The notes under the pieces: generated by a model
Database searches by the model: none
Told to the model about the DNA's origin: nothing
The model's input: only the letters and a program-made list of their open reading frames with translations
Assembly (NCBI GenBank): GCA_963845285.1
Contig: CAWJRO010000018.1
Location: 131,853-195,852 of the forward strand
Direction: 5' to 3'
DNA length: 64,000 nucleotides
Source of the DNA: Methanobacterium_C sp963845285
Lineage (GTDB): Archaea; Methanobacteriota; Methanobacteria; Methanobacteriales; Methanobacteriaceae
In this document: piece after piece, positions 46,940 through 55,772 of the stretch
Layout of the letters: each line of letters opens with the position of its first letter
Numbering within the stretch: the stretch's first letter is position 1
Translations under genes and position numbers: made by a program

Positions 46940-47624
46940 CCACAATATTTCCAAAAAAAATGAAAATATAATTGAAATTAAAAACCTTAAAAAAAGTTAC
47001 GACAAGGGGAAAATAAAAGCCTTAAACGGCATTGACCTTGAAATAAAAGATGGAGAATTTATATCCATAATGGGGCCTTCAGGCTCTGGAAAATCAACTC
47101 TCCTCAACATGCTCGGGGCACTGGATACTGCAGATGAAGGTTCAATTAGCGTGGCAGGCATCGATCTTATGAAAACAAAAAAACTCGATGAATTCCGATC
47201 GAAAAAGATAGGATTCATCTTCCAATTCCACAACTTGATCCCCAACCTTAGCGTAGTTGAAAATGTGGAAATTCCCATGTACGAAACCAAAACATCAAGC
47301 AAAGATATGAGAACAAGGGCACTCGAGCTTCTAGACGATGTCAACCTGAGTCACAGGGTAGACCAAAAACCCAACACACTTTCTGGTGGAGAAAGACAAA
47401 GAGTAGCCATAGCACGAGCTTTGGTGAACAAACCATCCATAATCCTGGCAGACGAACCTACAGGATCTCTGGATTCTAAAACTGGGGATGTGATATTGAA
47501 ACTCTTGAAAGAGCTCCAACAAAAAGAAAACGTAACTTTAATAATGGTAACGCACGAGTTGGATGTTGCAAAAAGGGCTGAAAGAATCGTAACTGTGCTC
47601 GATGGAAAACTATCAGAAAATTGA
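46932..47624 (+). CDS. ABC transporter ATP-binding protein (MacB/LolD type)
   Basis: 230 residues with Walker A GPSGSGKST, Q-loop FQFHNLIPNLSV, signature LSGGERQR, Walker B ILADEPTGSLD and the H-loop MVTHELD. All motifs are intact, so it should be active. It overlaps the permease gene and forms the complete half-exporter with it. No substrate-binding or membrane-fusion protein is in the window. Confidence 0.95.
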   Translation: MSNHNISKKNENIIEIKNLKKSYDKGKIKALNGIDLEIKDGEFISIMGPSGSGKSTLLNMLGALDTADEGSISVAGIDLMKTKKLDEFRSKKIGFIFQFHNLIPNLSVVENVEIPMYETKTSSKDMRTRALELLDDVNLSHRVDQKPNTLSGGERQRVAIARALVNKPSIILADEPTGSLDSKTGDVILKLLKELQQKENVTLIMVTHELDVAKRAERIVTVLDGKLSEN

Positions 47625-47750
47625 TGAACTAAAAACTAATTAAACTTTTTTTTACATTTTTTATTTTAAGATGCACTTGCATGGAAAAATTAGTAAGTAA
47701 TTCAGTCCCATTTTAAAAAAAATTATAACTAAAATATTTTCTTCATCAAG

Positions 47751-47879
47751 TATAGTTAATAACGTAACTTATTAAACTTTTGGAACGGATAAACTCCAAT
47801 AAAGTGCTCTTGATCATATTCAAATCATTTTTCCTGATTTTTGGAAAAAATTAGTATAAAAACTTGGTTATTAACTATA
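47751..47879. repeat. 129-bp segment bounded by a 13-bp inverted repeat
   Basis: TATAGTTAATAAC (47751-47763) and its exact complement GTTATTAACTATA (47867-47879) enclose 103 bases with no open frame. The size and shape resemble a third small mobile element, but flanking bases do not form a target duplication and I find no second copy in the window. The rest of the gap from 47625 is A+T-rich. Confidence 0.45.
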
Positions 47880-47941
47880 TTTTATATTATTGTGGTTACT
47901 TTGAGTCTTGAATATTCCTTTGAAAAATTATTTATTTCATT

Positions 47942-48048
47942 GAGGCTGTCCCATAATTACTTTTGACATGTATAATTTTGCTTATTTTTAGATTTAAAGC
48001 TTTATTTATCCTTATTTTTTTGCAAATTCTGAACTATGAGACAGCCTC
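47942..48048 (-). mobile_element. Family-1 MITE-like element, copy 8 (reverse)
   Basis: 107 bp, GAGGCTGTCCCATAA to TATGAGACAGCCTC, one of the best-preserved copies. It is flanked by a perfect 5-bp duplication TCATT (47937-47941 and 48049-48053). Confidence 0.94.
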
Positions 48049-48118
48049 TCATTATAATAAAAAACTACTTAGAAAACAATTATTATAAATTTGGATTTAA
48101 AGAGTTGGATGTGGTAAA

Positions 48119-48325
48119 ATGCCTATGGTTCAAATAAATGTCTGGAAAGGTTTTGAACAAGAAAAGATAGATTATTTAATTAAAAATATAACTAAAGTGT
48201 TTGTAGAGGTGGATGTTCCGGCACAAGCTGTGGAAATCTTAGTACATGAAGTTCCAAAATCTCATTGGGGAGTTGGTGGAGAATCATGTTCAGTAAAATT
48301 TAAGGATATAGGTCCTAAGGAATAA
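48119..48325 (+). CDS. 4-oxalocrotonate tautomerase family protein
   Basis: 68 residues beginning Met-Pro. In this family the N-terminal proline, freed by Met removal, is the catalytic base. PMVQINVWKG and the helix EKIDYLIKNITKVFVE, followed by a VEILVHEVPKSHWG strand, give the beta-alpha-beta fold of a small hexameric tautomerase. The physiological substrate in methanogens is unknown. GATGTGGT lies before the ATG. Confidence 0.85.
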   Translation: MPMVQINVWKGFEQEKIDYLIKNITKVFVEVDVPAQAVEILVHEVPKSHWGVGGESCSVKFKDIGPKE

Positions 48326-48762
48326 TATTTTAAGGTGGTAACAATAAAATGAGTTGTATTAACTTACCATAATTTTTATTTTTTTAATTCAAGGGATTTT
48401 AAGGATAAGTTTTAACATATCTTATATTAATTCCACATTCACATTTTAGATATCTTCGGCTTCTAGATTAACAATACTTTCAAATCTTACAGTAACCTCA
48501 CTATTTTAACATGTTCAAATTAGGATGTATGTTTTGTATTACCTTTTACTTTATTAATTGTGCTTAGTTTTATATTAAAATCAATTATTTTACTTCCTTT
48601 TACTTTTATTCTATTAATTTTTCTTAATTTTATTTTTAATTTGTTTTATAATAGTAAATCTCCAATTGTTAATTTTTTAAATCCATTATCTTAGATTATA
48701 AACGCAAATTATATAAAAGTCACAATTCAACATCCACTTAAGAAGGTAAGCATGGTGTTGAA
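48326..48762. other. A+T-rich intergenic region before the DUF2121 gene
   Basis: Contains two similar T-rich strings (each starting TTTACTTT and ending TTTTAT, at about 48545 and 48598) and no gene I can support. A TATA-like AAATTATATAAAAG lies at about 48706-48719, about 45 bases before the next start. Confidence 0.4.
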
Positions 48763-49695
48763 ATGAGTCTCATAATAACTTATATCGGAAGCAAAGGATG
48801 CGTAATGATCGCTGATAAGCGAAGAATCGGCTTTTTTGGAGAAGAAAAAACTCGAGAAAAACTGGAAGAAGAACTCTACTCTGGAGCAATTAAAACAGAT
48901 GAAGAACTATTAAAAAAAGCATCATCCCTTGGAATAACCCTTAAAATAACAGATGATGCAGAGAAGATCAGGGAAATAGGGGATATTGTTGTTGGAGAAG
49001 TGAGATTCAAAACACCCTTTGAAACAAAAAGGAAAAGAATTTACGGGACAACCGGGGCTTATAATGTAGTAGAACTCTTTGGGTCTGAAATAAAACGGAT
49101 AAAAACTGGAGAAAGTGCTATAGTAGTCTTTGGAAACAAAGTAACCAAAGAAATTGCAAACAAATACATACAAAAGCACTGGAAAAAGAAAACCAGTCTT
49201 AAGGATATAGGGAAAATATTTAAAGCAGCTATGGGGGAAGTGGCCGTAAAAACTCCGTCTGTGAGTCAAAAATGTGATTTATTTATAAAACACACAGATA
49301 TGGATAAAAAACAGGCAAAAGAACTTCTTAGAACCACCATACTCTCTGATGTTAAGGACCTTAAAAAATGGCGTGAAAGTTTAACTGAGGAAATGGTGAA
49401 AACTGCCGATGCAATTAACGTGGTATCAAAGATAATTGACCACGGTGAAGTTGGGAAGGTCACAAATGTTCAGGAAAAGGAAGTTGAAGTAACCCTGAAA
49501 AAGGGTGTTGAAGCACTTGATTTAAACTTTAACTTGCTTGCAAAACCCGGAGATATTATTAGAATGGAAATTGAGGATGTTTTTAAAGTTAAAATTGGAG
49601 ATAAAGTAATTATAAATAATGAAACCCTTTGTATCAAAAGGACAAAAGGTAATTTGAATTGCAATGTTATGTTATGTAAAGCTGATAAAAACTAA
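48763..49695 (+). CDS. DUF2121 family protein
   Basis: 310 residues. The first 25 (SLIITYIGSKGCVMIADKR) resemble the start of a proteasome-like Ntn-hydrolase fold, and the middle contains KRKRIYGTTGAYNVVELFG. This is a family I know only from methanogens as DUF2121, with no assigned reaction. The C-terminal 80 residues form a small beta barrel-like domain (VGKVTNVQEKEVEV). It appears complete. GGTG lies five bases before the ATG. Confidence 0.75.
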   Translation: MSLIITYIGSKGCVMIADKRRIGFFGEEKTREKLEEELYSGAIKTDEELLKKASSLGITLKITDDAEKIREIGDIVVGEVRFKTPFETKRKRIYGTTGAYNVVELFGSEIKRIKTGESAIVVFGNKVTKEIANKYIQKHWKKKTSLKDIGKIFKAAMGEVAVKTPSVSQKCDLFIKHTDMDKKQAKELLRTTILSDVKDLKKWRESLTEEMVKTADAINVVSKIIDHGEVGKVTNVQEKEVEVTLKKGVEALDLNFNLLAKPGDIIRMEIEDVFKVKIGDKVIINNETLCIKRTKGNLNCNVMLCKADKN

Positions 49696-49761
49696 TTTAA
49701 TGAATGCTTGATATCAATTTAAACCAAACATGTACTAAAATAAAAAAAAATATTTATCTAA

Positions 49762-49868
49762 GAGACTGTCTCATAGTTTAGAATTTGCAAAAAAATAAGA
49801 GTAAATAGAGATTTAAATTCAAAAATAATGAAAATTATATGAGTAACAAATAATCATGAGACAGCTTC
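49762..49868 (+). mobile_element. Family-1 MITE-like element, copy 9 (forward)
   Basis: 107 bp, GAGACTGTCTCATAG to CATGAGACAGCTTC. Flanking TCTAA and TAAAA match only partly. It ends 43 bases before the beta-lactamase-fold gene, and its TATA-like AAATTATAT points toward that gene. Confidence 0.88.
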
Positions 49869-49911
49869 TAAAATGAAAAACATATTTATTTAAAATAAAA
49901 AAGGTGACAAA

Positions 49912-50713
49912 ATGCAATTAACATTTTTAGGAAGTGGTGGCGGACGCTTTCGCGACCATAACCCAGAAGAGGATGACGGGTGGATTTAGAATAGATGGAA
50001 TTGACGGTAAAAACATCCATTTGGATCCAGGTCCTGGAGCTTTAGTTAGAAGTTACCAGTTCGGTTTAAATCCCATGAATTTGGACTGTGTTATGGTTTC
50101 TCATTCACATACAGACCATTACTCAGATGCAGAAGTGCTTCTTGAGGCCATAACACGGGGAATGACCCGTAGAAAAGGTACAATTATTGGAAGTACGAGT
50201 GTGATCAAAGGATACGAAAGATGGGGGCCATGTATATCACAATACCACCTCAGCAAGCCTGAAGTTGTGGTAATGGAAGCGGGTGATGAAAAAAACCTGG
50301 GAAAAATTGGTATAAAAGCAACTAAAACCATTCACGGAGACCCTAAGGGTATTGGATTCCAGTTCAAATACGAAAATTTCACCCTGTCCTACACATCTGA
50401 TACAGAGTACTTTGAAGATCTTTACAAAGAACATAAAGGTGCAGATGTGCTCATAGCAAGTGTTATAAGGGCTGATGGTGAAAGGATAAGGGGACACATG
50501 TGTGCTGATGATTTTGAGATGCTTGTAGATAAAGTTTCACCTAAACTAGCTATAATGACACACCTTGGTATGAAATTCATAACCGACAATCCCGAAGGAG
50601 AGGCTCTGAGAATAAGTGAAAATACTGGTATCAAAACTCTGGCGGCTCGAGACGGTATGGGTATTAATCTGGATGATTTTATGGCAAAACAACAGACTCT
50701 TGATGAGTTTTAA
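49912..50713 (+). pseudogene. Metallo-beta-lactamase-fold hydrolase, split by a one-base frameshift
   Basis: The expected start, ATG at 49912 with AAGGTGA upstream, encodes MQLTFLGSGGGRF and then leaves frame because of one extra C at about 49951 (GCTTTCGCG). The other frame continues ATITQKRMTGGFRIDG and stays open for 250 residues, with the zinc-binding VSHSHTDHYSDAE, IHGDPKGIGF, YTSDTEY and IMTHLGMKF. Removing one base would restore a normal protein of about 266 residues. A GTG at 49934 could start the longer frame but would lose the conserved first strand. It may be a true mutation or a sequencing error. Confidence 0.8.
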
Positions 50714-50897
50714 TCTGAAAAACTATTTTAATCAATAATTTGTCCATTTATCTCTTTTTTAGATTGATTTTTAATTTATTAATCAAGTAATTTATTAACT
50801 AAATAAGTAATGAAGTAATTGAATGACATTTGTAAAGGGAATAGCTACAGTTAACTTTAAATCTAATTAAACAAAAAAAGATTAATCAACACTTCTT

Positions 50898-50974
<77 letters not shown>

Positions 50975-50992
50975 TATTTTTTTTATATTATC

Positions 50993-51099
50993 GAGGCTGA
51001 CCCATAATTATTCATAACACATATAATTTTGCTTATTTTTGAATTTGAAGCGTTGATTATCCTTATTTTTTTGTAGATTTTGGATTATGGGTCAGCCTC
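50993..51099 (-). mobile_element. Family-1 MITE-like element, copy 10 (reverse)
   Basis: 107 bp, GAGGCTGACCCATAA to TTATGGGTCAGCCTC. The two ends carry matching changes (GACCCATAA and TTATGGGTC), so the 15-bp terminal inverted repeat is perfect. It begins 18 bases after the tRNA. Flanks ATTATC and TATCTA share TATC. Confidence 0.93.
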
Positions 51100-51144
51100 T
51101 ATCTATCTAAAATGACTTATTTCATAATTTTATTTTATAATAAT

Positions 51145-51251
51145 GAAGCTGTCTCATGATTACTTTTAACACATGTAATTTTACTCATTTTTGAATTTAA
51201 AGCTTTATTTATCCTTATTTTTTTACAAATTTTGAACTGTGAGACATCCTC
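51145..51251 (-). mobile_element. Family-1 MITE-like element, copy 11 (reverse)
   Basis: 107 bp, GAAGCTGTCTCATGA to TGTGAGACATCCTC, only 45 bases after copy 10 and in the same orientation. AATAAT occurs on both sides (51139-51144 and 51252-51257). Confidence 0.9.
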
Positions 51252-51331
51252 AATAATTCAAAATTCAGTAATATGACTAAGAAATAGTTAATCCCATAAT
51301 TTGTTTTATTGATCCTTATTTACTTAATATC

Positions 51332-51487
51332 TCAACCAACTGCATTTATATCAGTAAAAATAAATTTTCCACCGCACTTGCAAGTATCAACGAAATCTCC
51401 GATGGAATAAGGTGGTCTTTTCCCTTGCAGTTCATAACTTCTTTCTTCTGCGCATTCATCAAATTTTGCCACAACGATCCAGTCCAT
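51332..51487 (-). CDS. Small 51-residue protein with a CxC motif
   Basis: A short open frame with an excellent ribosome-binding site (GAGGATGAT, six bases before the ATG). It encodes MDWIVVAKFDECAEERSY..., followed by DFVDTCKCGGKFIFTD. The FVDTCKCGGKF piece closely resembles the FVDHCDCGGKL piece of the zinc-ribbon membrane protein at 61523-62224, so it may bind a metal. There are three Cys in all. It lies downstream of, and on the same strand as, aroC. Function unknown. Confidence 0.65.
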   Translation of the reverse strand: MDWIVVAKFDECAEERSYELQGKRPPYSIGDFVDTCKCGGKFIFTDINAVG

Positions 51488-51670
51488 TTTATCATCCTCA
51501 CAAATTTTTCAATTTTTAAGGAACTAAAATTTTATTCAATTTATTCAATTTATATCCATACCAGAGGCATTGATTAAATCTATGAAATTTATCCTAGATT
51601 CTGAATATAGATTCTGAATATAATTATGAATTAATTTTCATGAATTAATTTTTAAGTTATAAACTTTAAT

Positions 51671-52831
51671 TTAAATGGATAATCTGCAGGGATTGATAAA
51701 ACCGCCCCTTATAAGATGATCAGCAATTGTTATGGCCATCACGGCTTCAGCAACTATTGTAACCCTGGGACAGATACATGGATCGTGCCGTCCCTTGATT
51801 TCGATTTCAGCGTCTTCCATATCCTTCATATTAACTGTTTTTTGAAGTTTTGATATAGATGGTGTTGGTTTCACAGCAATTCTGGCAATAATGGGCATAC
51901 CATTGGATATACCACCTAATATTCCTCCAGCCCGGTTTGTTTTTGTTTTAACATTGTTATCCTTGATGTAAAACTCATCGTTCATCTGGGAACCTGAAAG
52001 TTCTGCAGATCGGAAGCCTTCCCCTATCTCAACACCTTTAACTGAACCTATTCCCATCAAGACCTTGGCAATATCTGCATCAAGCTTGTCAAATACTGGT
52101 TCACCAAGACCTGAAGGTATGTTTAAGACAAGTGTTTCAACGATACCACCAACTGAATCTCCCTTCTCTTTCAGGTTTAGAATTAAATTTTCCATTTTTT
52201 CTGCAGCTTCAAGATCGGCACATCGAACTGGATTTTTTTTGATGTTCCTCTTTATCTCATTAAATTCATTCATTTCATCAGAATTTTTATTGAAATCATT
52301 TAGTTCATTAGAATTTATCCTGCTGAAATCAATTTTCTGAGCTTTTATATTTCCTACCTGAGTTACATGGGCCAACACTTCTATTTTCAATGTTTTAAGA
52401 AGCTTTTTTGCAACTGCGCCTCCGATGACGTGGCCTATTGTAACACGACCGCTTCCCCTACCTCCTCCACGGTAGTCATAATGGTCGTATCGGGCTTTCC
52501 ATGTGTAATCCCCGTGCCCTGGTCTTGGTGTATTTTTTAATGACTCGTAAGCTGATGATTTCATGTCACTGTTTTGAGCCACAGCTGCTATGGGTGTTCC
52601 ATCTGTTTTACCCTGAAATATGCCAGATAAAATCTTAACCTGGTCTTTTTCGCTTCGGGGAGTTGTTATCTTACTTGTACCGGGTCTTCTTTTATCCAGT
52701 TCTGCCTGAATATCTTCTTTTGAAAGCTCGAGGCCTGCAGGACACCCATCAACAACGGCTCCCAGGGCGGTACCGTGGCTTGAACCGAAGGTTGTAACAT
52801 TAAACATTTCACCAATCTTATTTCCTGACAT
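51671..52831 (-). CDS. aroC: Chorismate synthase
   Basis: Converts EPSP to chorismate using reduced flavin. 386 residues with GSSHGTALG near the start, RRPGTSKITTPRSE, the RPGHGDYTWKARYDHYDYRGGGR core (shown in part), and GRHDPCICPRVTIVAEA near the end. An extra Asn/Glu/Lys-rich stretch (about 169-198, SRINSNELNDFNKNSDEMNE) interrupts the normal fold at a surface loop. GGATGTGA precedes the ATG. It stands as a single gene, with a 51-residue ORF behind it. Confidence 0.95.
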   Translation of the reverse strand: MSGNKIGEMFNVTTFGSSHGTALGAVVDGCPAGLELSKEDIQAELDKRRPGTSKITTPRSEKDQVKILSGIFQGKTDGTPIAAVAQNSDMKSSAYESLKNTPRPGHGDYTWKARYDHYDYRGGGRGSGRVTIGHVIGGAVAKKLLKTLKIEVLAHVTQVGNIKAQKIDFSRINSNELNDFNKNSDEMNEFNEIKRNIKKNPVRCADLEAAEKMENLILNLKEKGDSVGGIVETLVLNIPSGLGEPVFDKLDADIAKVLMGIGSVKGVEIGEGFRSAELSGSQMNDEFYIKDNNVKTKTNRAGGILGGISNGMPIIARIAVKPTPSISKLQKTVNMKDMEDAEIEIKGRHDPCICPRVTIVAEAVMAITIADHLIRGGFINPCRLSI

Positions 52832-53001
52832 GGATTCACATCCTTAAATAAATAATTTTTAATTAATTGAAATTTGTAACTCGTTTGAAATAGATTTAAG
52901 ATTTAAATTTCTGGATTGCATATTTAATATCTAAATTTACCTTTATTAATTTAGCTAACAAAAATTAGTAGACCAAAGTTTTGATTGTATTCAAGCAAAC
53001 T

Positions 53002-53448
53002 CTATATCCTCACTATAAATGCAGTCTTTTCTCCCCTATTAAATCCTGCTTTTTCATAAAATCTTAATGTACTCTCATCTTTTTGGCTTGTCATCAACAT
53101 TACTTTGTAACAGTTATTTTTTTGAGCTATTTCTACTGCTTTTTTTAAAATTGCAGTTCCATATCCTTTTTTTCTATAATCTGGGTGAGTAACAACATTT
53201 TCTATTAATCCATATGATCTGGCTGACCTTGTTATATTCTTAATTATGGCCAGGTTGCATGATGAAACAAGCATTTCATCCTCTTCAATTACTAAATAAA
53301 AGTGATTAAGATCAGAAAGTATTTCGTTCCAATGTCCTTTCAGGGCTTTATTTATTTCTAATTTAGGATCATCTGGAACTAGATACTCATAAAGCGACAG
53401 AAGTTTTTCTAATTCATTATACTTTATTAAACGTACCTTCTCAATCAT
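53002..53448 (-). CDS. GNAT family N-acetyltransferase
   Basis: 148 residues with the acetyl-CoA-binding core VTHPDYRKKGYGTAILKKAVE (Q/R-x-x-G-x-G/A type) and a C-terminal TLRFYEKAGF motif. The substrate cannot be read from the sequence; small amines or protein N-termini are typical. GAGAGAT precedes the ATG. It appears to be a single gene with no operon partners. The following gap to 53739 is unremarkable. Confidence 0.88.
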   Translation of the reverse strand: MIEKVRLIKYNELEKLLSLYEYLVPDDPKLEINKALKGHWNEILSDLNHFYLVIEEDEMLVSSCNLAIIKNITRSARSYGLIENVVTHPDYRKKGYGTAILKKAVEIAQKNNCYKVMLMTSQKDESTLRFYEKAGFNRGEKTAFIVRI

Positions 53449-53739
53449 ATAATCTCTCTATTACGGATTTTTTTGATCCTTGCATACAACGCAGGATTAA
53501 TAGATAAATTTGATTATAAATTTTTCCAGATTTTATAACATTTCTTGTTAAATGCCTTCACAACAAAATCATTTTTTCAATCATTCTTCTTTAGAAGCGA
53601 ACGGGATTTATATGGAGATATTAATAAGTTCAAATGAAGTTAACCCGGTTCAATTGTGTGTTTTTCAAATTCGTAAGATTCAATTCATAAACCTACCCTT
53701 ATTTAAATAAATATATAATATTTCTTCCTATTTATTATT

Positions 53740-54441
53740 ATGACTGGGAAAACAGCAAAACAAATAGTAATAATATACAAGAAACTCTATGATCTCTACG
53801 GCCCGCAGGGATGGTGGCCATTAATGAGTCATGATGGCACAAACCCAACAAAAACAGGTTCTGTAAAGGGATACCACCCTGAAAACTATGAATTACCTCA
53901 AAGTGAAGATGAAATTTATGAAATTATGCTGGGAGCCATTTTAACCCAGAACACTGCCTGGACATCTGCTGAACAGGCCCTGTTAAACTTGAAAAAATTA
54001 GATGTTATATTTCCTCAAAAACTTCTAAAAATTGATGATGACATCTTAAAAGAAGCCATAAGATGTGCAGGATTTTTAAATCAAAAGGCAGTTTACCTTA
54101 AAGAAATTACCAAGTTTTTCATATCATTGAATGGAAAAATCCCTGAAAGAAAAGAGTTGTTAGCAGTTAAAGGTGTGGGAAACGAAACTGTTGATTCAAT
54201 TCTTCTTTATGCATTTAAAAAACCGGAATTTGTTATTGATGCTTACACTAAAAGGATATTCTCACACTTGGGAATTGTAAAAGATAATGCAAATTACATG
54301 GATATAAAAAAGCTTTTTGAGTCCAGTTTACCTCGGGATACAACTGTGTACCAGGAATACCACGCCCTGATTGTGGAGCATGCAAAACATTACTATAAAA
54401 AGAAGCCTTATGGTGTGGGGGATCCTTTGAAAGATTTGTAG
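53740..54441 (+). CDS. Endonuclease III-like DNA glycosylase lacking the Fe-S cysteines
   Basis: 233 residues of the HhH-GPD superfamily (EndoIII-related, COG2231 type). Family features seen are YGPQGWWPL, GAILTQNTAW, the helix-hairpin-helix VKGVGNETVDSIL and the catalytic Asp in FVIDAYTKR. The EndoIII catalytic Lys position is Glu-like here (GNET), which suggests a monofunctional glycosylase. The C-terminus reads EHAKHYYKKKPYGVGDPL where relatives carry four cysteines for a [4Fe-4S] cluster; none is present. A TATA box (AAATATATAA) lies about 28 bases before the ATG and there is no ribosome-binding site, so the transcript may be leaderless. Confidence 0.85.
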   Translation: MTGKTAKQIVIIYKKLYDLYGPQGWWPLMSHDGTNPTKTGSVKGYHPENYELPQSEDEIYEIMLGAILTQNTAWTSAEQALLNLKKLDVIFPQKLLKIDDDILKEAIRCAGFLNQKAVYLKEITKFFISLNGKIPERKELLAVKGVGNETVDSILLYAFKKPEFVIDAYTKRIFSHLGIVKDNANYMDIKKLFESSLPRDTTVYQEYHALIVEHAKHYYKKKPYGVGDPLKDL

Positions 54442-54623
54442 GTTAGGATCAACTCAAGAATCTGATTCTGTTAAAGTTGATTTTTGTTTTCTTGTTGAAT
54501 ATTTTTAAGTTATTTCTAATAATCCAAAACTACATATTTTTTAAGTTATTTAAACCAATATTAAATAAAATAATATTTCACTATGAAATAATTATCCATT
54601 CAAATTTAGTTTTAGGTGATAAA

Positions 54624-55595
54624 ATGGAATTTCCAATTACAAGAATGCGAAGATTAAGGAAAACTCCCCAGATAAGAAATATATTACATGAAACAAAGTT
54701 AAATCCTGAAGACTTCATATACCCAATGTACGTAAAGGAGGGGCTGGCTGATGGGCATGCAGAACATATAAACACCATGCCTGGTCAGTACAGGTATTCT
54801 CTCAATGATGCTGTGGAAAAAGCCAGAGAACTTGAGGATATAGGATTATCTTCCATAATGATCTTTGGACTGCCACTTGAAAAGGATGAAAAAGGTTCTC
54901 AAGCCTACAATAAGGACGGAATTGTTCAACAGGCTGTGCGCCGAATGAAAGATGAAACAGACCTTATTGTTATGACGGATGTATGCATGTGTCAGTACAC
55001 ATCCCATGGCCACTGTGGAATGGTTAAAGATGATAAAATCCTTAACGATGAAAGCCTGAATTACATCTCAAAAATTGCTTTAAGTCATGCAGAAGCTGGA
55101 GCCGATGTTGTGGCACCTTCAGATATGATGGACGGTAGAGTTGGTGCTATAAGGAAAACACTGGATTTGAATGGTTACTACGACACAATCATAATGGCTT
55201 ACTCTGCAAAATATGCTTCTTCATTTTATGCCCCATTCAGGGAGGCAGCATCTTCTGCCCCGGGTTTTGGTGACAGGAAAACTTATCAAATGGATCCTTC
55301 AAACCTTTTGGAAGCTTTAAGGGAAGTTGAACTTGATATAGGGGAAGGTGCTGACATAGTGATGGTGAAACCTGCCATGCCTTACCTTGATGTTTTAAAA
55401 GCTGTTAAAGATGAATTTAAAATGCCTACAGCAGCTTATCAGGTAAGTGGTGAATATTCAATGTTAAAAGCTGGAATAGATGCAGGTTACATTACAGAAG
55501 ATTCCATATATGAATCTATTTTATCCATAAAAAGGGCGGGTGCAGACCTTATAATCACGTACTTTGCACCTGAATTTTTAGAGGGGAAAATTTAG
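54624..55595 (+). CDS. hemB: Porphobilinogen synthase (delta-aminolevulinic acid dehydratase)
   Basis: Joins two 5-aminolevulinate molecules in tetrapyrrole synthesis, needed here for F430, cobamides and sirohaem. 323 residues starting MEFPITRMRRLRKTPQIR. The zinc cysteines are in DVCMCQYTSHGHCG, and the Schiff-base lysines are in MAYSAKYASSFY and MVKPAMPYLD. The longest open frame starts at 54477, but the conserved N-terminus and the AGGTGAT at 54614-54620 fix the start at 54624. Confidence 0.95.
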   Translation: MEFPITRMRRLRKTPQIRNILHETKLNPEDFIYPMYVKEGLADGHAEHINTMPGQYRYSLNDAVEKARELEDIGLSSIMIFGLPLEKDEKGSQAYNKDGIVQQAVRRMKDETDLIVMTDVCMCQYTSHGHCGMVKDDKILNDESLNYISKIALSHAEAGADVVAPSDMMDGRVGAIRKTLDLNGYYDTIIMAYSAKYASSFYAPFREAASSAPGFGDRKTYQMDPSNLLEALREVELDIGEGADIVMVKPAMPYLDVLKAVKDEFKMPTAAYQVSGEYSMLKAGIDAGYITEDSIYESILSIKRAGADLIITYFAPEFLEGKI

Positions 55596-55772
55596 ATTTC
55601 AGTTATTAATTTGTATTTTTAATCAAAATGTGATTAATAATGGATTAACTGAATGAATTCCCAATCTATTATCAATACCAAACCCAAATTTATTATAAAT
55701 ATCAGGTTAATTACTAAATCAGGTTATTATAATAAAATAAATTATTAAATTTATAGAAAAGGAGAAATAAAA

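Noticed and set aside
48349..48372. Six-codon open frame after the tautomerase gene with AAGGTGGT upstream
   Set aside because: Although the ribosome-binding site is good, the peptide (MSCINLP) is too short to support and has no following gene that it could attenuate. It may be a remnant.
49934..49960. Programmed +1 frameshift in the beta-lactamase-fold gene
   Set aside because: The site (GCTTTCGCG) has no stop codon or rare codon in the shifted position and no stimulatory structure that I can see. Mutation or sequencing error is more likely.
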